A stretch of 64,000 bases of DNA from Phoenix dactylifera (lineage: Eukaryota; Streptophyta; Magnoliopsida; Arecales; Arecaceae). Within the stretch, counting starts at the first letter, position 1, and every line of letters starts with the position of its first letter. A model generated the notes under the pieces. That model ran no database searches. It was given only the letters and a program-made list of their open reading frames with translations, and had not been told where the DNA came from. The stretch covers positions 7,318,585 to 7,382,584 of the forward strand of contig NC_052399.1 of NCBI RefSeq assembly GCF_009389715.1, in the 5' to 3' direction. Positions 24,856 through 38,600 of the stretch are shown one piece after another. Position numbers and translations under genes: made by a program.

Positions 24856-27800
24856 AACCAAGACTAACACCAAATCTTACTCACCTGAATAAAGAATTAT
24901 TTTAGCGCTGCAATCAGATTCATGATCATCAGATCCTATACGTGATAAAAATGAATTCAGAAATATCATCCCTTGTAAATTGTTATCATTTTGAGATGGA
25001 TTCGAAAATTACTGCACAGACTATTGATGACTCACTATGAATAACTTTCCACAATATGTTTTTTAGACAATTCCAGTGTTGTTGTCACCAAAAAAAAAAA
25101 AAATTATATTTTTTGTTTGAGAGAAAAAGAAATCTTTTATTATCATTATTAAACTACAAATAATGGGTGGGCATGTATTTTATGAACTGTTCAAATAACG
25201 GGTGATCCTTCTCAATTAATTAGTTCTAATACTGATGCTAATTCCTACCTACTGAAACTGAAATTTATGCCGGTTGATATCTTAGAACATCAAAGTTGCA
25301 ATCGACAGATTTTAGTTTGTTAATTTAATGGCATAATAAACATTGACCATGATCCATAATAAAAATGTTTATCTTAATTTGCACAGATATATTTATCCAT
25401 AATCTTGTAATGATGTAAATATATCAGGAGATGACTACCAAATATTTGCATGTTTTTGGAGTCAGATAATATGACCAGGAGCATTTATAGGCGCATAGCA
25501 GGTATGAGTGCTGCAAATAAGTGAATAAAAGTAGACATCTTCTATAATAAAAAATGAGGACCAAGTGGCATGGACCTGAAAGAATGGTAACAAATTTCAA
25601 GCGTTAGGTGTGAAAGAGTATTCGAGAAAGAATGAATGGATGGCGGAGTTAGAAAGTGGATGTCTAGTAGACTGTTTAGGGCTGTGTCACATCGTAGAAT
25701 GGTAGTAGACAATATTATTGTAGCATCTTTTTCCCACCAAGAATGTTATACTTCAGAATTCACTCGCCAAAGCTTCTCAAACTGCTAAGAGAACTTTTTT
25801 TGGATTCATTTATTCAATTCCCTAGGTTTCCTTGTGTAAACTTGTTCTCAACTTTAATTTGGAAGTGATAGGGTCAAGTACTCATGACTTTGTGAACTGT
25901 TGGGAGTTTTGTTTGCTTTCTGCTAGCTGCTCGCTCCCTTCCAAATACATTCATTCAGCACACCTTTAAATGCTTGATTCCTTGGTTTGGTTGTACACTT
26001 AAAATGGCTTCAGTGCATGTGCATGCCTACAGTTTAATGAACCCGTGGATCCGGGCATGAGTCCAAGTAGCCTGAGAGTTATGGGTTAAGATGAGTCAGA
26101 TTGGTGGACTGCCAAGGAGATCTGAACTGGGTTTCCAATAGGTCTATTGTTTCAGCCAATTAGTACCGGATACAGCATTGCAAACAATCCAATAACCATC
26201 AAAATATGGATATTCTATCTTTTGAACACATCCCAGGTGAGCCAGCATGATCTGGCCATCTGCTTTTCCCTTGCGCCATCGTCGCTTTCTAACCATGTAC
26301 GAGTCAATAGCTAACATTGATTGTATCGAGGAATAATAGTCTCATATCGAATAGGTTGGCTTTCATAATGTTTGTATACTCTCAGACTCGTCCATCCAAA
26401 TTTTGGATATTCATAAACGATTTTAACATTACACTATTTTTACAAAATGAGTTTAGCATTATTTTAGATTTGATAGATTGTATCTAAATCTAAGGAATGA
26501 TATCCATAATAAACTAAAATGACTACCTTTCCCTTTGATTCGGAGGAGGTTCTTGTAGGTGTTTTATCAAGTGTTTGACATGACTAATTTCTCCACTATT
26601 TTTACAAAATGATTGATGGTAGTCCTGTTGTTATGCTGGGTAAAGATTCAAAATAAAAATGAACATATAACAAGTTTATTATGCATGCAAATGACTGTCA
26701 AAATATTTATCAATTAGAATATAATCATGCCAAAATCAAATCTAGTAGGATCACCGGACTATATTTTAGGATTTAAATATTGTTATTTTCTAACTATTAG
26801 AATAGGTTAGTGTTGATTATCATCCTTCATCTAATCATCTTTACCCCCATGTTTTTATGGGGGCTTTCATTTGTTGTGCTTCTAATTATGCTGTTTTATA
26901 TTTATTCTAATTGTCGACTAATTCTTCATTAGTCTAAGCATTCAGAGGGAAGTAGTAGATTAACATCAGGAACCAGTAACTCCTCAAAAATGATCTTTTC
27001 TGTTATTTTTTAGAAACATATTTATCAGCTAGGGCAACTTAAGGGAAGGTACATTGCACTGACACTGTTCATATCATATTAAATAAAAACGCCTGCCTCT
27101 GCCCTCTGGGTTTCCGCTGGGCCAGGATGAGTAATGGTAGGTGTTCGAGCAGGTAGGTTTTCCTTCGGACGTTGGGATGGCGCTGAAATACGACTGCAAG
27201 CCAGTACCTTCCTCATAAGGAAACATGCAAACCCTCGAACAGTTTTCTTCTTCTTCCTCCTTTTTTTTTTTATTACTTTGGGGAGTACTGTTCTTGAACT
27301 GAAGTAGTTTCATGAGTAATTGTGAAAGATTTTGGAACTTAATTTTGTGTGATCAGAGGCATCAAAGCCACAAACACACCGTCCACACCCTTTTGGGCTC
27401 TACTTTTAGTGAAGAGCCATGAACCGGTCCACATCAATCCTGTTATTTTTTCTGATATTTTTGTTTGCTGGCTCAACCTGCTTCAGGTGGTTAACTGACA
27501 CCCAGCTAAACCCCTCTCAGGTTAGATCGGGTCTCTGTGTGCGTGTGTGCGTGTGCGTGTGTGAGAGAGAGCTATGTGTGCATTTATTAGGGTTGGGATC
27601 GACAGTGGAGAGGGTGTCAGAACCCAGCTTGGCCTTTGAAAAGAAAGGTGCGTGTAGGCGTTTGCAGGGTCTAAATATTTGATGGACCAGGTCTAATGGA
27701 CCAGTCCAATAGTCACTTAAACAATCCAGGATATCAAAGGAGGGATGCCTGCTGTCCACCATGTATATGCTCCGGGATTTAGACTGGTCCACTGGACCTG

Positions 27801-27913
27801 GTGCATGTAAGTCTTTCACCACTGCAGGACACCACGGTAGAGTTAGCAAGAGACAGACCCCCATCGGGACGGATGCTTGGGGGATAAGGAGAGAGACCCT
27901 TCCTTACGTGCCG
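24856..27913. other. Intergenic region upstream of the MYB gene
   Basis: AT-rich DNA with short homopolymer runs (A13 near 25090) and a GT-rich stretch at about 27536-27560. Open frames at 27074-27313 (minus), 27419-27682 and 27517-27864 (minus) overlap each other and show no family resemblance, so I leave them out. The last ~250 bases before 28146 are the proximal promoter of the MYB gene. Confidence 0.5.
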
Positions 27914-28076
27914 CACGTGCGGTGAATGGACACCCACACGTGTGCTTTGAGTCAGAAGGGCTTGTTGGATGAGTGGTGAGTGTGATAGATGAACGGCTGG
28001 GTGTGACGGGGTTTCAAAAAAGAGTGGAGAAGCAGAGTGAATTTCTGATATATTATAACGCTAAGATGCTATAAAT
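27914..28076 (+). promoter_or_regulatory. MYB promoter: two G-boxes and a TATA box
   Basis: Two perfect CACGTG G-boxes lie at 27914-27919 and 27937-27942, 23 bases apart (start to start), each in an extended palindrome (GCACGTGC and CACACGTGTG). A TATA-like CTATAAAT lies at 28069-28076, about 70 bases before the start codon, so transcription probably begins near 28100. G-boxes are bound by bZIP and bHLH factors in plants; use of these two is inferred from sequence only. Confidence 0.55.
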
Positions 28077-28145
28077 CTAATCACTCTCTCGTACACTTTC
28101 ACTCTTATTCCATCTCTTATCTTCCCTACCCCCTTTCTGTTAAGG

Positions 28146-30164
28146 ATGGCTCTGAAGCAGTGTAATGGGGGCCAAGGCTTAAGCAGTTTCCCACCCTCTT
28201 CTTCCTCTTCTACGGGGCTGTTTGCTGAGATGGGTTCTCTCTCCATAAATCCAACTTCTTCAGTGGAGAGCAATTGCTCCAACAAGGGCTCAGAGAAGAC
28301 CTTTTGGACTTCTTCTTTTAGGAGGAACTACATTGGCCTAGAGGGCCACCCACCACAAAGCAGTGAGGATGAAGGTGGGAAGTGCTCCGATGCCATTTAT
28401 GGTTTTGGAGAGAACCACATCAATGCCATTGGAGAAGAGAGCCCAGATGGAGAGAACACAAATGAGGGATCATTGGCAGGAAAGGAGGCTGCTGAGTGTG
28501 GCCAGTCGAAGCTCTGTGCCAGAGGCCATTGGAGGCCTGCAGAAGACTCCAAGCTCAGAGAGCTTGTGGCCCTCCATGGCCCTCAGAACTGGAACCTCAT
28601 AGCAGAGAAGCTGGAGGGCAGATCAGGTGAGGAAAGAAAAAGGAGATAACCATCATCTCCTCTCTGTTGTTGTTGCTGCTGCTGTTGTTATGATTGCCTT
28701 TCTGTTGCTAGAATATAGTTAGCTGGTTGCTTGGAGTTTGAAGGCTGAGATCTTGATTTGTTTTTGTTTTGCTTCATTTCTTTATCATCATTGGTGGGGG
28801 AGTTGAAGGGAAGAGCTGCAGGCTGAGATGGTTCAACCAGCTGGACCCCAGGATCAACCGGAGCGCCTTCACTGAAGAAGAGGAGGAGAAGCTGATGGCT
28901 GCTCACAGATTGTATGGGAATAAGTGGGCTATGATTGCCAGGCTCTTTCCTGGGAGGACAGACAATGCTGTCAAGAACCACTGGCATGTCATCATGGCTA
29001 GAAAATATAGGGAGCAGTCCAATGCCTACAGGAGGAGGAAGCTTAGCCAAGCTGTACTCCACAGGGGACTGGAGGATGCTGCGGCTACCTCGGTAACTTG
29101 TGGCTTCAACAGCAGCCTACACCTTCCCTTCGCACATCTCTCTCTTGCCATGGGTGGGTCCGACGGCTCATATCACAGCGCAACTGGTGGGGGTGCAGAG
29201 GATTCAGTCTCCTGTTATGGTGGGTTTTGTTCAGCTCAAGCACCTTATGATTTCCTTTCTGGTGTGTTCTCCCTATCTCTTATCATCACTACTATTCTCA
29301 TTTTAATTATCATTTTTTTCAAAAGAAAGAAAACACGCTATCATCATCATACTAGTTGGTGCAGTTTCTGTTGCATTTTGGTTCCTTTGCTTGCCCTCGT
29401 TGGTTTTCCCCGTAGAGGAGGCCTTATCTCCATGGCCTTACTGATTACCAGTCTCCTAGTTGAAATTGTACATTAGCTCAATAGTACTTGTGAAGCTTTT
29501 CTTTTCCTGCATAACAAAAAGTTCTCTTAAATTTTCTTGTCACTTCGTGACTTTGAATTTTTTTCAAAGTTCGTTTGGAATCGGAGGGGAAACCCAAAAC
29601 TAGGTCCTGCCAATACACGCAGAAGGGCGAGCTTGCAGAGGGAAAATCTGCGCCTGACACCCTAAGTTATTTATTTTCTAAGCAGTCGTTATGTTGACAT
29701 GCGGAGTGATAAACTATAGAATAAAAAAAATCTCTCTCAAAAAACTACATGCGAAGAAGAAATATATTGAAGGAAGGAAAAACAAATGAAGATAAAATAA
29801 AGTGACTGTCATAAGTGATGGCGAAATAGTTCTTCATTGTATACAAAACTGCTTCACCGTTTTGGTTGGTTCAATTGCAGGGATCAAGGCTCAGGGCAAG
29901 ACAACAAGCTTCCACGGCACCAACAACTGGCGTTGGGATAGACCAAGAGATGAGTCCTTCATGGGTTCTTACTCTCAACGTCCATTCATGGTGGCTATGC
30001 AGCAGCCAAGCTACCTATCCTACTTCTCAGACTGCTCCGCGTCAGGAGCTTCAGCTACTGAATCATCATCTTCATCATCATTCAAGGAGAATGGAGAAAA
30101 TGGTCAATCTGAAGCCACCACCACACCACCTTTCATAGATTTCCTAGGAGTAGGAGCCACTTGA
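28146..30164 (+). CDS. MYB105/MYB117-like: R2R3-MYB transcription factor, subgroup 21 (LOF1/MYB117, MYB105 type), three exons
   Basis: Exons 28146-28626, 28809-29261 and 29881-30164 join in consistent phase to a 405-residue protein; both introns are GT-AG (182 and 619 nt). The N-terminal 125 residues are Ser-rich and acidic. R2 (about 127-174) has W129, W149 and W168; R3 (about 180-225) has F181 in place of the first Trp, then W200 and W219. The block 'KSCRLRWFNQLDPRIN' and the following 'ARKYREQSNAYRRRKL' are characteristic of subgroup 21, and the C-terminus 'FIDFLGVGAT' matches the conserved tail of MYB105 and MYB117. Known members are nuclear activators or repressors acting in organ boundary formation and cell-wall programmes; which role applies here cannot be read from sequence. 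The gene looks intact. Confidence 0.93.
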
Positions 30165-32635
30165 GGGAGAGGAGTAACACAAGAATGGGAAATGAAGAAG
30201 GTTGGCAAGGAAGTTCATTAGAGACCCATGATGGGAAAATGAGAACATTGTTTTGAGTTGGGTAGCACAAGTAACAGGAGACCGTAATCCAAATCCTTTC
30301 AAAGATGAGATCAAGTTATTTGAGTATAAATTGGAACCCACCCTACTGTATTCTCCCCTCCCTCTCACTGAAGTTGCCAGACAAAAGGATGGTTTTTAAT
30401 GTGATCAATAGAAATTTTTAGTCCATATCAATTAAATGAAAGAAGAACGAAGTATTAACAAAATAATAGAATGCGATGACCAAGACAACAGATGCACCTT
30501 TTTATGCATCATTGTCGAGTGCAAGGGAAGCACAATAGAGACCACCATTAAAGTCACTACAAATGCAAGCATGACATCAGTGTCAAAGCAAACTGCTAAT
30601 TAAGAAGCATTACACACCATACCAATCATGCTCAACTGTTCACGTATGAACTACTTAATGCTGTTGTTATTCATGGTCTGGTGTCCGGTCTGTCTTAATT
30701 GCCAATCTTTGCATCTACAGTGCAGTTGGCTCCGCTTCAAAGTAAAATATTTTTTATCTTCTTTGCTGTGACAACCATTGCTGCTTGCGCCTAAGCATTC
30801 TTTCTTACAGGATCCATGAGAGAAGGCCTATCTAAGAGAACAAGAAAATAAATAAAGTAGTAAAGTTATTGGTAGAACACATCTACAGATCAAGCTAGTG
30901 AAGGAACAACGAAGCCCTCGCCTACCGAAGGCGGGTTCGTATATTCTTGTGCTGGTTATACCAGTAATCTTAGATCAAATCTTGCCTTCATTCGGGTTGA
31001 GGGCATCCTCTCAACTTTTGGATGCAGAAATTAGCATATTGTTTTGTTAATAAGCAACTACTAATTAGCCTCGATCGTATTACTTCCCGAAATCCTATGA
31101 TGATGACTACAAGAAACAAAGATGTTCATTTTACAACCGGCTTTAAGAAACAAGAGAATTTTTATCAGATTGAAGTTAGGCATGTTTGGTTGGATTAAGT
31201 GCTCAGACCTTCTAATGCAAAGCAGGCTTGGCATTTTTCAAAAGAAACCAAAGGTTTGGTTTATACTATCACATCTCACTTGCGGGACCAAACACCCAGA
31301 AATTACAACTAATTATACCAAAAGACCACTTACATCCGATCATTTCTAACTTTGTAGAAGTTATCATACGCAGCTCCTGTTACCACCACAGGAAACTTGC
31401 TGCAAGTTCTTGATCACAACCATCCAATTGTGATTGTTCAGAGTAGCGGACGGCACTGATCACTGATCCCAATTTTAGCCCTTTAGATGCCAAGAATAAG
31501 ATTAGCTTCTTATGTAAAAGTGTCCTATCCACAGCAAAGAAGGGAGCAACACAAAAATGGAAGAGAATCACTGATCACAAGAAGAGGCCTTTATAATAGA
31601 AACAAGACAGAGAGACAGAGACAACAAGCTTACTCATGACTGTGGGAAGGCCTGTAGAAAGAACTCAGGCCTGCACAGAATCTCCTAGCCCTTTACATCA
31701 GATGGCAAACACTTGTGACCGAGAGGGCAAACTATTTCTGCTTAACAACAAGAGAATCATGGCAGAGGGCCTCATTTCCCTCATTCCCATAAGGCAACAT
31801 TTTTTAAATTATCTTTTTTTTTTCTTTCTGGACCCAATAGAGAGAATAAGGGCATAGGATCTTATGCCTAAGGGTACAGACTATTTACACTACCCACAAA
31901 ATGACCATGAGATGATCTGGAAAGGAACCAGGTTAAAGATTCAGCATAGGCTGTGGTTAGCAAACTTTTCCAGTGACCTTTCACTCTCTTTCCTGCCATT
32001 CTTCATTTCTTCCGATCACAAGTAGATTCGAACACTTTGATTACCACAGTGATGGGATTCTCTTGGGTAATCAAAAGTTGGGGTAAATGAAACACTACAA
32101 ACTAACCCATGATTGATTAAGCGGCTCCTCATATATTGTAAGCTGTACTGTCCTGTTCTATCGGCATATCCATGTCAGCAAGCAGCCTCAAAAGAATTAT
32201 CCCTACATTACTTAAAATTAATCAGGTTTGAAACTTGAAAGCCTCAGAATGGACTATATCATACAGTAGTTTATATCCATTAGGACCTCCTTCGACTTGA
32301 TAAGATTGATTCATCTACCATTTTTTTTCTCGTCTGATTCCAAGAAAGTCTAGATTTATCTGTTTCCACTGATTAACTTGAAATGTTCTTTTATGAATCT
32401 TTATGTCCCTACGGAAGTAAAATCTGTTGCAATGTTAGTATCATAATATTTGCAATTAAATGCATAAAGAGGTCTGCTGCACACTATGCAGAGCAAACTT
32501 TAAATTAATGAATATAAAAACAGCTAAACACATGATACAATAGTTAGGATTCTGAGAAGCAAGGGAAAGCCAATTTCTCTGGGAAAAATAGTCAATCAAT
32601 TAGGGAAAAAATATGCATCAGCATATGTTCAAAAA
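30165..32635. other. Intergenic region between MYB and lipoate ligase genes
   Basis: The first few hundred bases are probably the MYB 3'UTR; the last part is 3'UTR of the convergent ligase gene. Short open frames (31122-31349, 31380-31571 minus, 31636-31857) show no family features. A possible small inverted-repeat element around 31178-31300 was too weak to call. Confidence 0.5.
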
Positions 32636-35600
32636 TTATACAGAAATAGCTGCTATGTGAAGTTTTTCACACAGAGATGAATATGCCTCCTCCAGCTCCT
32701 GCCTGGTCAACAGCTTCGAACTGGAGTGTAATGTATTGGAAGGATCAATAACTCTGTCCTGATGAATGGGTTTAACTGAGAAGTGGTTTCCAAGAGATGC
32801 AATGGTTCTCTCGATGAAAGTTGATCTGGAGGGCACATATTCTGTCATTCGACATAAGAACTCAACATGGGGCCTTGCCTGATAGAGAAAGCAGGTAAAT
32901 TCACATTAATGCAAGTTTTGGAGACATTACATTTAAAAATTCAAAGCATACTGCCGCTCTTCTTGTTACAAGGTATTTTTCAGTGAATTAACATCTTAAG
33001 TGAAGGTTATATAATCAATGTAGGGAAGTTTATTTTAAGTGCAGGTACCAGGTTTAGCAACACTTCAATAAGATATTTATAAGATATGTACTTACATAAT
33101 AAATCAGTCACTTCATGTCTGTAATTTTGTACGAATGCAATAACCACCAACAATTGGAAGTTTGCTAAAATAAGAACTCAGTGATATAATTAATAGAGAC
33201 AGGAGTTAGATACCACTGGTAATGCATGAGCAAATCTCGAAAGTGCTAATTAGACAAGCTAGAAGTGCATCATGTAATGCTATGAATGAAATAGCTCATA
33301 AACCGAGTTTTTTTATGGGAAAAGGTCAGATTTCGAGGTTAGTTTACTGAGTTTGTGAGGGCCCGGTCCATTGACTGGCCCGCACTTTCCTTGGGCCTGT
33401 GGACGGGCCCGAAGAGGCTAGGCCCAAGGCCCCATCGTGCTCCCTGGCACGAAGCAACAGAGGAAGAAGACTCATCTTCTTTCTCCTCTGAATCCGGCGA
33501 GAATCAAGGACTCCAAAGGCAATCCGAGTTCATCTAGGACTCGGAGACCTTGCCTATTTAACCTCCCCACCTCTCTTTCTCCTCCACTGACGATCATCGA
33601 GCTCCTTCCTTTCTCTTTTTCTCGTTGAAATTTGCGGCTGCCTGTCACTGTGTTCGCCGAAAATCGAGGCTGGAGAGCTTGCTGGAGCCGAGGTAACACC
33701 TCAACCTTCTTCCTCTCTGATTCCTCTTCTCTCCACGACCCTAAGCCTCCCCCACTAGCCGAGAAATTGGCTGAAAATCGATTGAAAAGCTCCCCTAATC
33801 ACTGTCCCTTGTTTCGTTTTTTTCTCTTCCTTTTCTGGCCATGTTCACTATTGGCGCTCGTCACAGCTCCCGATCCTTCCCTGCATTGGCCCCTGGCTGG
33901 AGCCGAACCTCCCGGTTGCCGACGAGCAGGTAGGGACCCACAATCGGCCGAGCCATGACCTCATATCGACCCTGTTTTTGGGCTAATTGTTGCCAGCCGC
34001 CGCTGCCGACTACCCTCTGCTGGTCGCCACCTCGCCGAACCACCAAGTCCACGGCCACCAGCCCACCTTCCCTTTCTCTCCTATTACTGAGAAAGAAAGA
34101 AAGAAAGAAGAGGAGGAGAGAGAGAACCATCCCTCTTTTTCTCTCTCATACTTTCTCTCTCCTCTCTCTACTTTCTCTCTCTTCTCTCTACTCTCTCTTG
34201 ATTTCTCTCTTTTCTCTGCACTTTCTCTCCATGTTCTCTCTCTTCTCTCCACTTTCTCTCTCCTCTCTCTACTTTCTCTAGACCTGAATTGACCCTGTAA
34301 AGGGCCCTAATCCGCCCTAGTGCATAAGCTGCCTACTGAACCAATCACCTTGGTTCTGTTGAATATCCCTGAAACCTCCATTGATGAATCTTGTTGATTA
34401 ATCTTGGCCTAATTGAGTCCGATTCATTGAGCAAATCGTCTACACCTGACCTACTTAGAGCCGCCGAACACCGTGACCCGACCAACCATCTCATTTCTTA
34501 TTTGAATAGAAATTAATCTCGCTTTTCATATTTTTAATAGAGTTAACTGAATCGCCTAATGAAGTTTGACGATCTAAGACGAAAGAGGTAAGTAAACCTT
34601 GTACGCCTTACTAATTTCAAACTTGTAAGTAAATCTTATGCTCCTTACTAGTTTTTGAATTTTTACTTATTTATGGTATTATGAAAATATGAAAATAGAG
34701 TTAAATATTGATGATATCATGTTTTCTTAAAATTAAAGATCAAGCATACGATATTATGAAACTCATGATTTATTGCAAATTAATAGATCCATGATTGTTT
34801 TACCGTTAAGCATTATTTGTGAATTATAAACTCCATATTTATGAAATTGTATTTTTGGTATAAAAAAATAATTTCATGATTATTTTACTGTTAAATGCTT
34901 TTTTATGGGCTATGAACTCTATAAAGTCATTTAATGTTTTATTCACGTATGATTTAAGAAAATATGATTCAAGAAATATGACTTAAGAAAAATTGTTTTA
35001 AGAACCATGACAAAAAGTCTCCCAGATAACCATGTATGGCTCTTAAAAGTGAAGTAGATCGACATTCAGTTTTATATGATCTTGCCAGCGGGTAATAGTA
35101 GTTGGCATACGACCCTGCCAGTGGGTAATAGTAGTTGGCATACGATCCTGCCAATGAGTAATAGTAATTAGTGTTTGTCGATTACAGCTCTGTCACGGGT
35201 ATAATAGTAACCTTAGCATTTAGTCTGAGAGAAGTAATTTGATCAATAATAAATGATTTATAATTTTATTTATGCTATATACTAGAAACTATATTTATGA
35301 AATATGAATGATTCATACATGCATGATTGGCTTTATAAACCATTTTTAATACACTGTACTATGAAATACTTCATTTTGGAATACCTGTTATTTTTCTTAA
35401 ATGATGTATTGACATGAAAAACTTATGCTTGATCTGGTAAGATAGTGACAGGTTTACTTACTGAGTTGTGTCGCTTACATACTTCTATTTTTCTTATAGG
35501 ATCGATAGGAACAAAGAATGGTCCAGGCTTGGAGTTAGGGCTAGCAAGCTTGGCAATTTTGTAGAAGGATTTTAGTATTTTAAATTAACTATGAATTTAT

Positions 35601-38600
35601 AGTCAATGGTTTTCTAAATATGAGGATTATAGGCTTGATTTTTATGTTTAGATTTAGAAACTCTAAACCAATATTGGTGTTTATTTAATGAATAATGAAA
35701 TTAAATTCCTATTTATTCTATTATATTTGAGATGGATTTGAAAGCTATATGAAACGTTTGGCTTCATGTTATCGTGGGTCGTACCCCTCGGTAGCACAGC
35801 CATATCATGTTCTGAATCTAAGGCATGACAAATCATGCTCCAGATCTGGGGTGTGACAGAGTTTATAATCTAAAACTTAAGCAGGAAAATTCTATCTTGC
35901 AAGTGATTAGATAATCCATTTAATTTTATGTTCTCCATTGAGCTACTTATTATTAAGTCACCAACAGGATACATCAAAAAAATTGGCCAAGCATGTTAAT
36001 GGGAGCACTGTGATCTGATCATCAGACTTCAAACAAATCAACACACCATGAACTAAAGTGAAACTCGCTACAAGGCATCATTAAAAGGAAAAAGTTCTCT
36101 TTTAATAATTAAATTTATACAAAAGAAATAGAGTAGAAAATCATCATGAATTGGAATTCAAGAATTCAGCAAGCTTGTCATGTCCATATATGATGCATTG
36201 TACAGTGTACACAGATACAGAAGCAGTAGTACCTCAGTTACAATTAGCTACACTGTATTGTACTATGTTAACCCCTAGCACATGTTAAAGAGTGCTCAGT
36301 ATCTATTAAGTATTCTGTATAATATATTAACACAATGTGTTGCGCATCCATATACATGCCCTAAATTTCAGATAAATAATGGTTGATACGTAAAATCGCA
36401 TATCATATCCATATCACGTCAACTTGGAATATAAATACTAATATGAATGGTCTTGACATTTGATTTTTGTTACAAGAAAAAATCAAATTGCTCAACATAT
36501 TAGCATGAGACGGGGGAAAATAGTGAAACCATAGAACAAAGCCTGATCAAATCCATGACTACGAGGCATTCAGGAAGGACGTGTCGAAGCTCAAATCATT
36601 CTTAGTAAGTCAGCATCATATTCTTGATATAAAGTCATAAAAGGATATAGCAAAGAAACAAAAAACATACTGATCGATACTTGGGAGCTCGCGAGGGAAT
36701 TTTCAGGTATTCCATATTCTTGATATCATAATCCCATAAAAATGATGTGTGGTGGACCCATCGATTTTTAGTTATGGATTGAGCATTTCCACCAAACTTG
36801 CGAGAACCGATTGCATAATCTGAAAATATGTAGGTAACGAGAATCTGATCAGCAAGCATTGTATTAGATAAATGATAGCAGAATTGATAATGGACATAAA
36901 GTTTGTAGCCATGAACTTCTACAGTCCTTAAAGAACTAAAATTACCAGTAAAATAGGTATCAAGTACTGTTAAGCTCGCATACATGTAGTACAAGAAAAT
37001 TTCTGCAAGATAGAAAGAGAAACAGAGATTGGGAATAAAGACAGAACAAATCAATTTAGATGGTTTGGCTATCTGCAGATGGATTTAAAAGAACTATTAC
37101 ATTTGTACTTTCCTACTTCAGGCAATAAGCAATCATGTAGGATTTAAAGAGATAAGTGCAAAAGCTAAGGCCTTGTCTGGATATTCATGTATGTAAAGAG
37201 CATGTGACTGACAATGATGCATTTGCACAAATTAGTAATGTCATCTCAGACATCACTTTTCTTATGCTATCTATACACATACAAATAAGAGCATATGCAC
37301 AAAACGAGTAACATCGATGAACTTGCACAAACTGAATATATAATGAAAATATCCTTGACTGTTGACAATGATGGAAGCTGTCTGCCAAATTATTTTTTCT
37401 GCACGTTATTGCACACCAACTTAAAATTTGATGCCTCCCAGTATGAGCCACTCATCTTTCCTCCCAAACGACCAAGATGTCCTTCCTGCTTCCATGAAGG
37501 TACCAAAGCAGCCTTAAAACCCCCTATTCCAATTACTCTCACTTTCATCTGAGATTAGAAAGAATCTTATCTTTAGATAGCAGCATTATAGTTGTCCATA
37601 CAACACTCTCTATCTCATAAAAGCAGTTTACCTCAAACTGAGAAGCGATAGCATGCAGATCTGGATACACTTCACATGGCCATGATGCATACTTAATAGC
37701 ACTATGTGAATTGGTGTCTTAGGCTGCATGCGACAGCTAAGGCCACTGATCATACAAGCCTGTTGATGCACTCCATGGCCCACTTGGCAAACATCATCAT
37801 CTGGATGACGATCACATCCAGATGTAGCACAAGCATTGCCCTTTCTCAAACCTTGACCGCTCTCTTCAAGCCTGTTTCACAAATTAGGCCATCCATCAAC
37901 CCAACTCTCAAGAAACATCCCCAGAAATTATGATTGAGGTGTTCCAATGGGCCTATATGCACCAAGTATTGACTGAAGCAACTCTCCTATAGTGTATGTT
38001 CTTTTATATGAATCAGCCCCATGAAAAGATGAAGTAGATAGATGGCAGTAGTCCGCAACATCCAGGACATATAATGCAGGTAGTTAGAGAGGAGCCTTTT
38101 ATCACTCCCAAACATTCACTTTGTGCGCCTTTCACCTTGTAAACATGTGCATGTGTGTGCACAAGCAGCAACATGATTGCATCAGCAATCACAACTGGTG
38201 TTCATGAACATTATATAGGCGACTCGAAGACCAAGAAAGCTTGCAATATTCATAATTTCCTGCACAAATCGAGTACATAAGCATCATATGTTCAGAATCG
38301 TTGATGATCCCCCCATCATCTATATGTTTTCTCCCTCCAAGATGACCTGCTATGCAAAAGGAGTTGCTCTACAGACATTCGAGGTTTCATTCTTGTATTC
38401 ACTTGTCCCTTGTCTACCAACCAATAGAAAAACTAAGGCCACGACTACACAAAAAATTTTAAATCACAAGAAAATGTAGTGCCAAATCTTCACACCATAA
38501 AAGGAGGCAATCATTGGGCTCCTAATCATTCTCACTCAAAGGCATCAACTTCGTAACTTCCAACCCTTCCTTGTAACAGAAAGAGTGCTAGAATTTCCTC

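Noticed and set aside
27419-27682. Signal-peptide-like 87-residue frame upstream of the MYB gene
   Set aside because: It runs into a GT microsatellite (VRVCVCVC) and resembles no protein; overlapped by equally open frames on the other strand.
31178-31300. Possible small inverted-repeat element (GCATGTTTGGTT ... GACCAAACACCC)
   Set aside because: The complementary part is only about 8 bases and no target duplication could be seen.
34010-34292. Ser/Leu-rich and Glu/Arg-rich frames around 33861-34292
   Set aside because: CT-repeat sequence inside the solo LTR, open in several frames at once.
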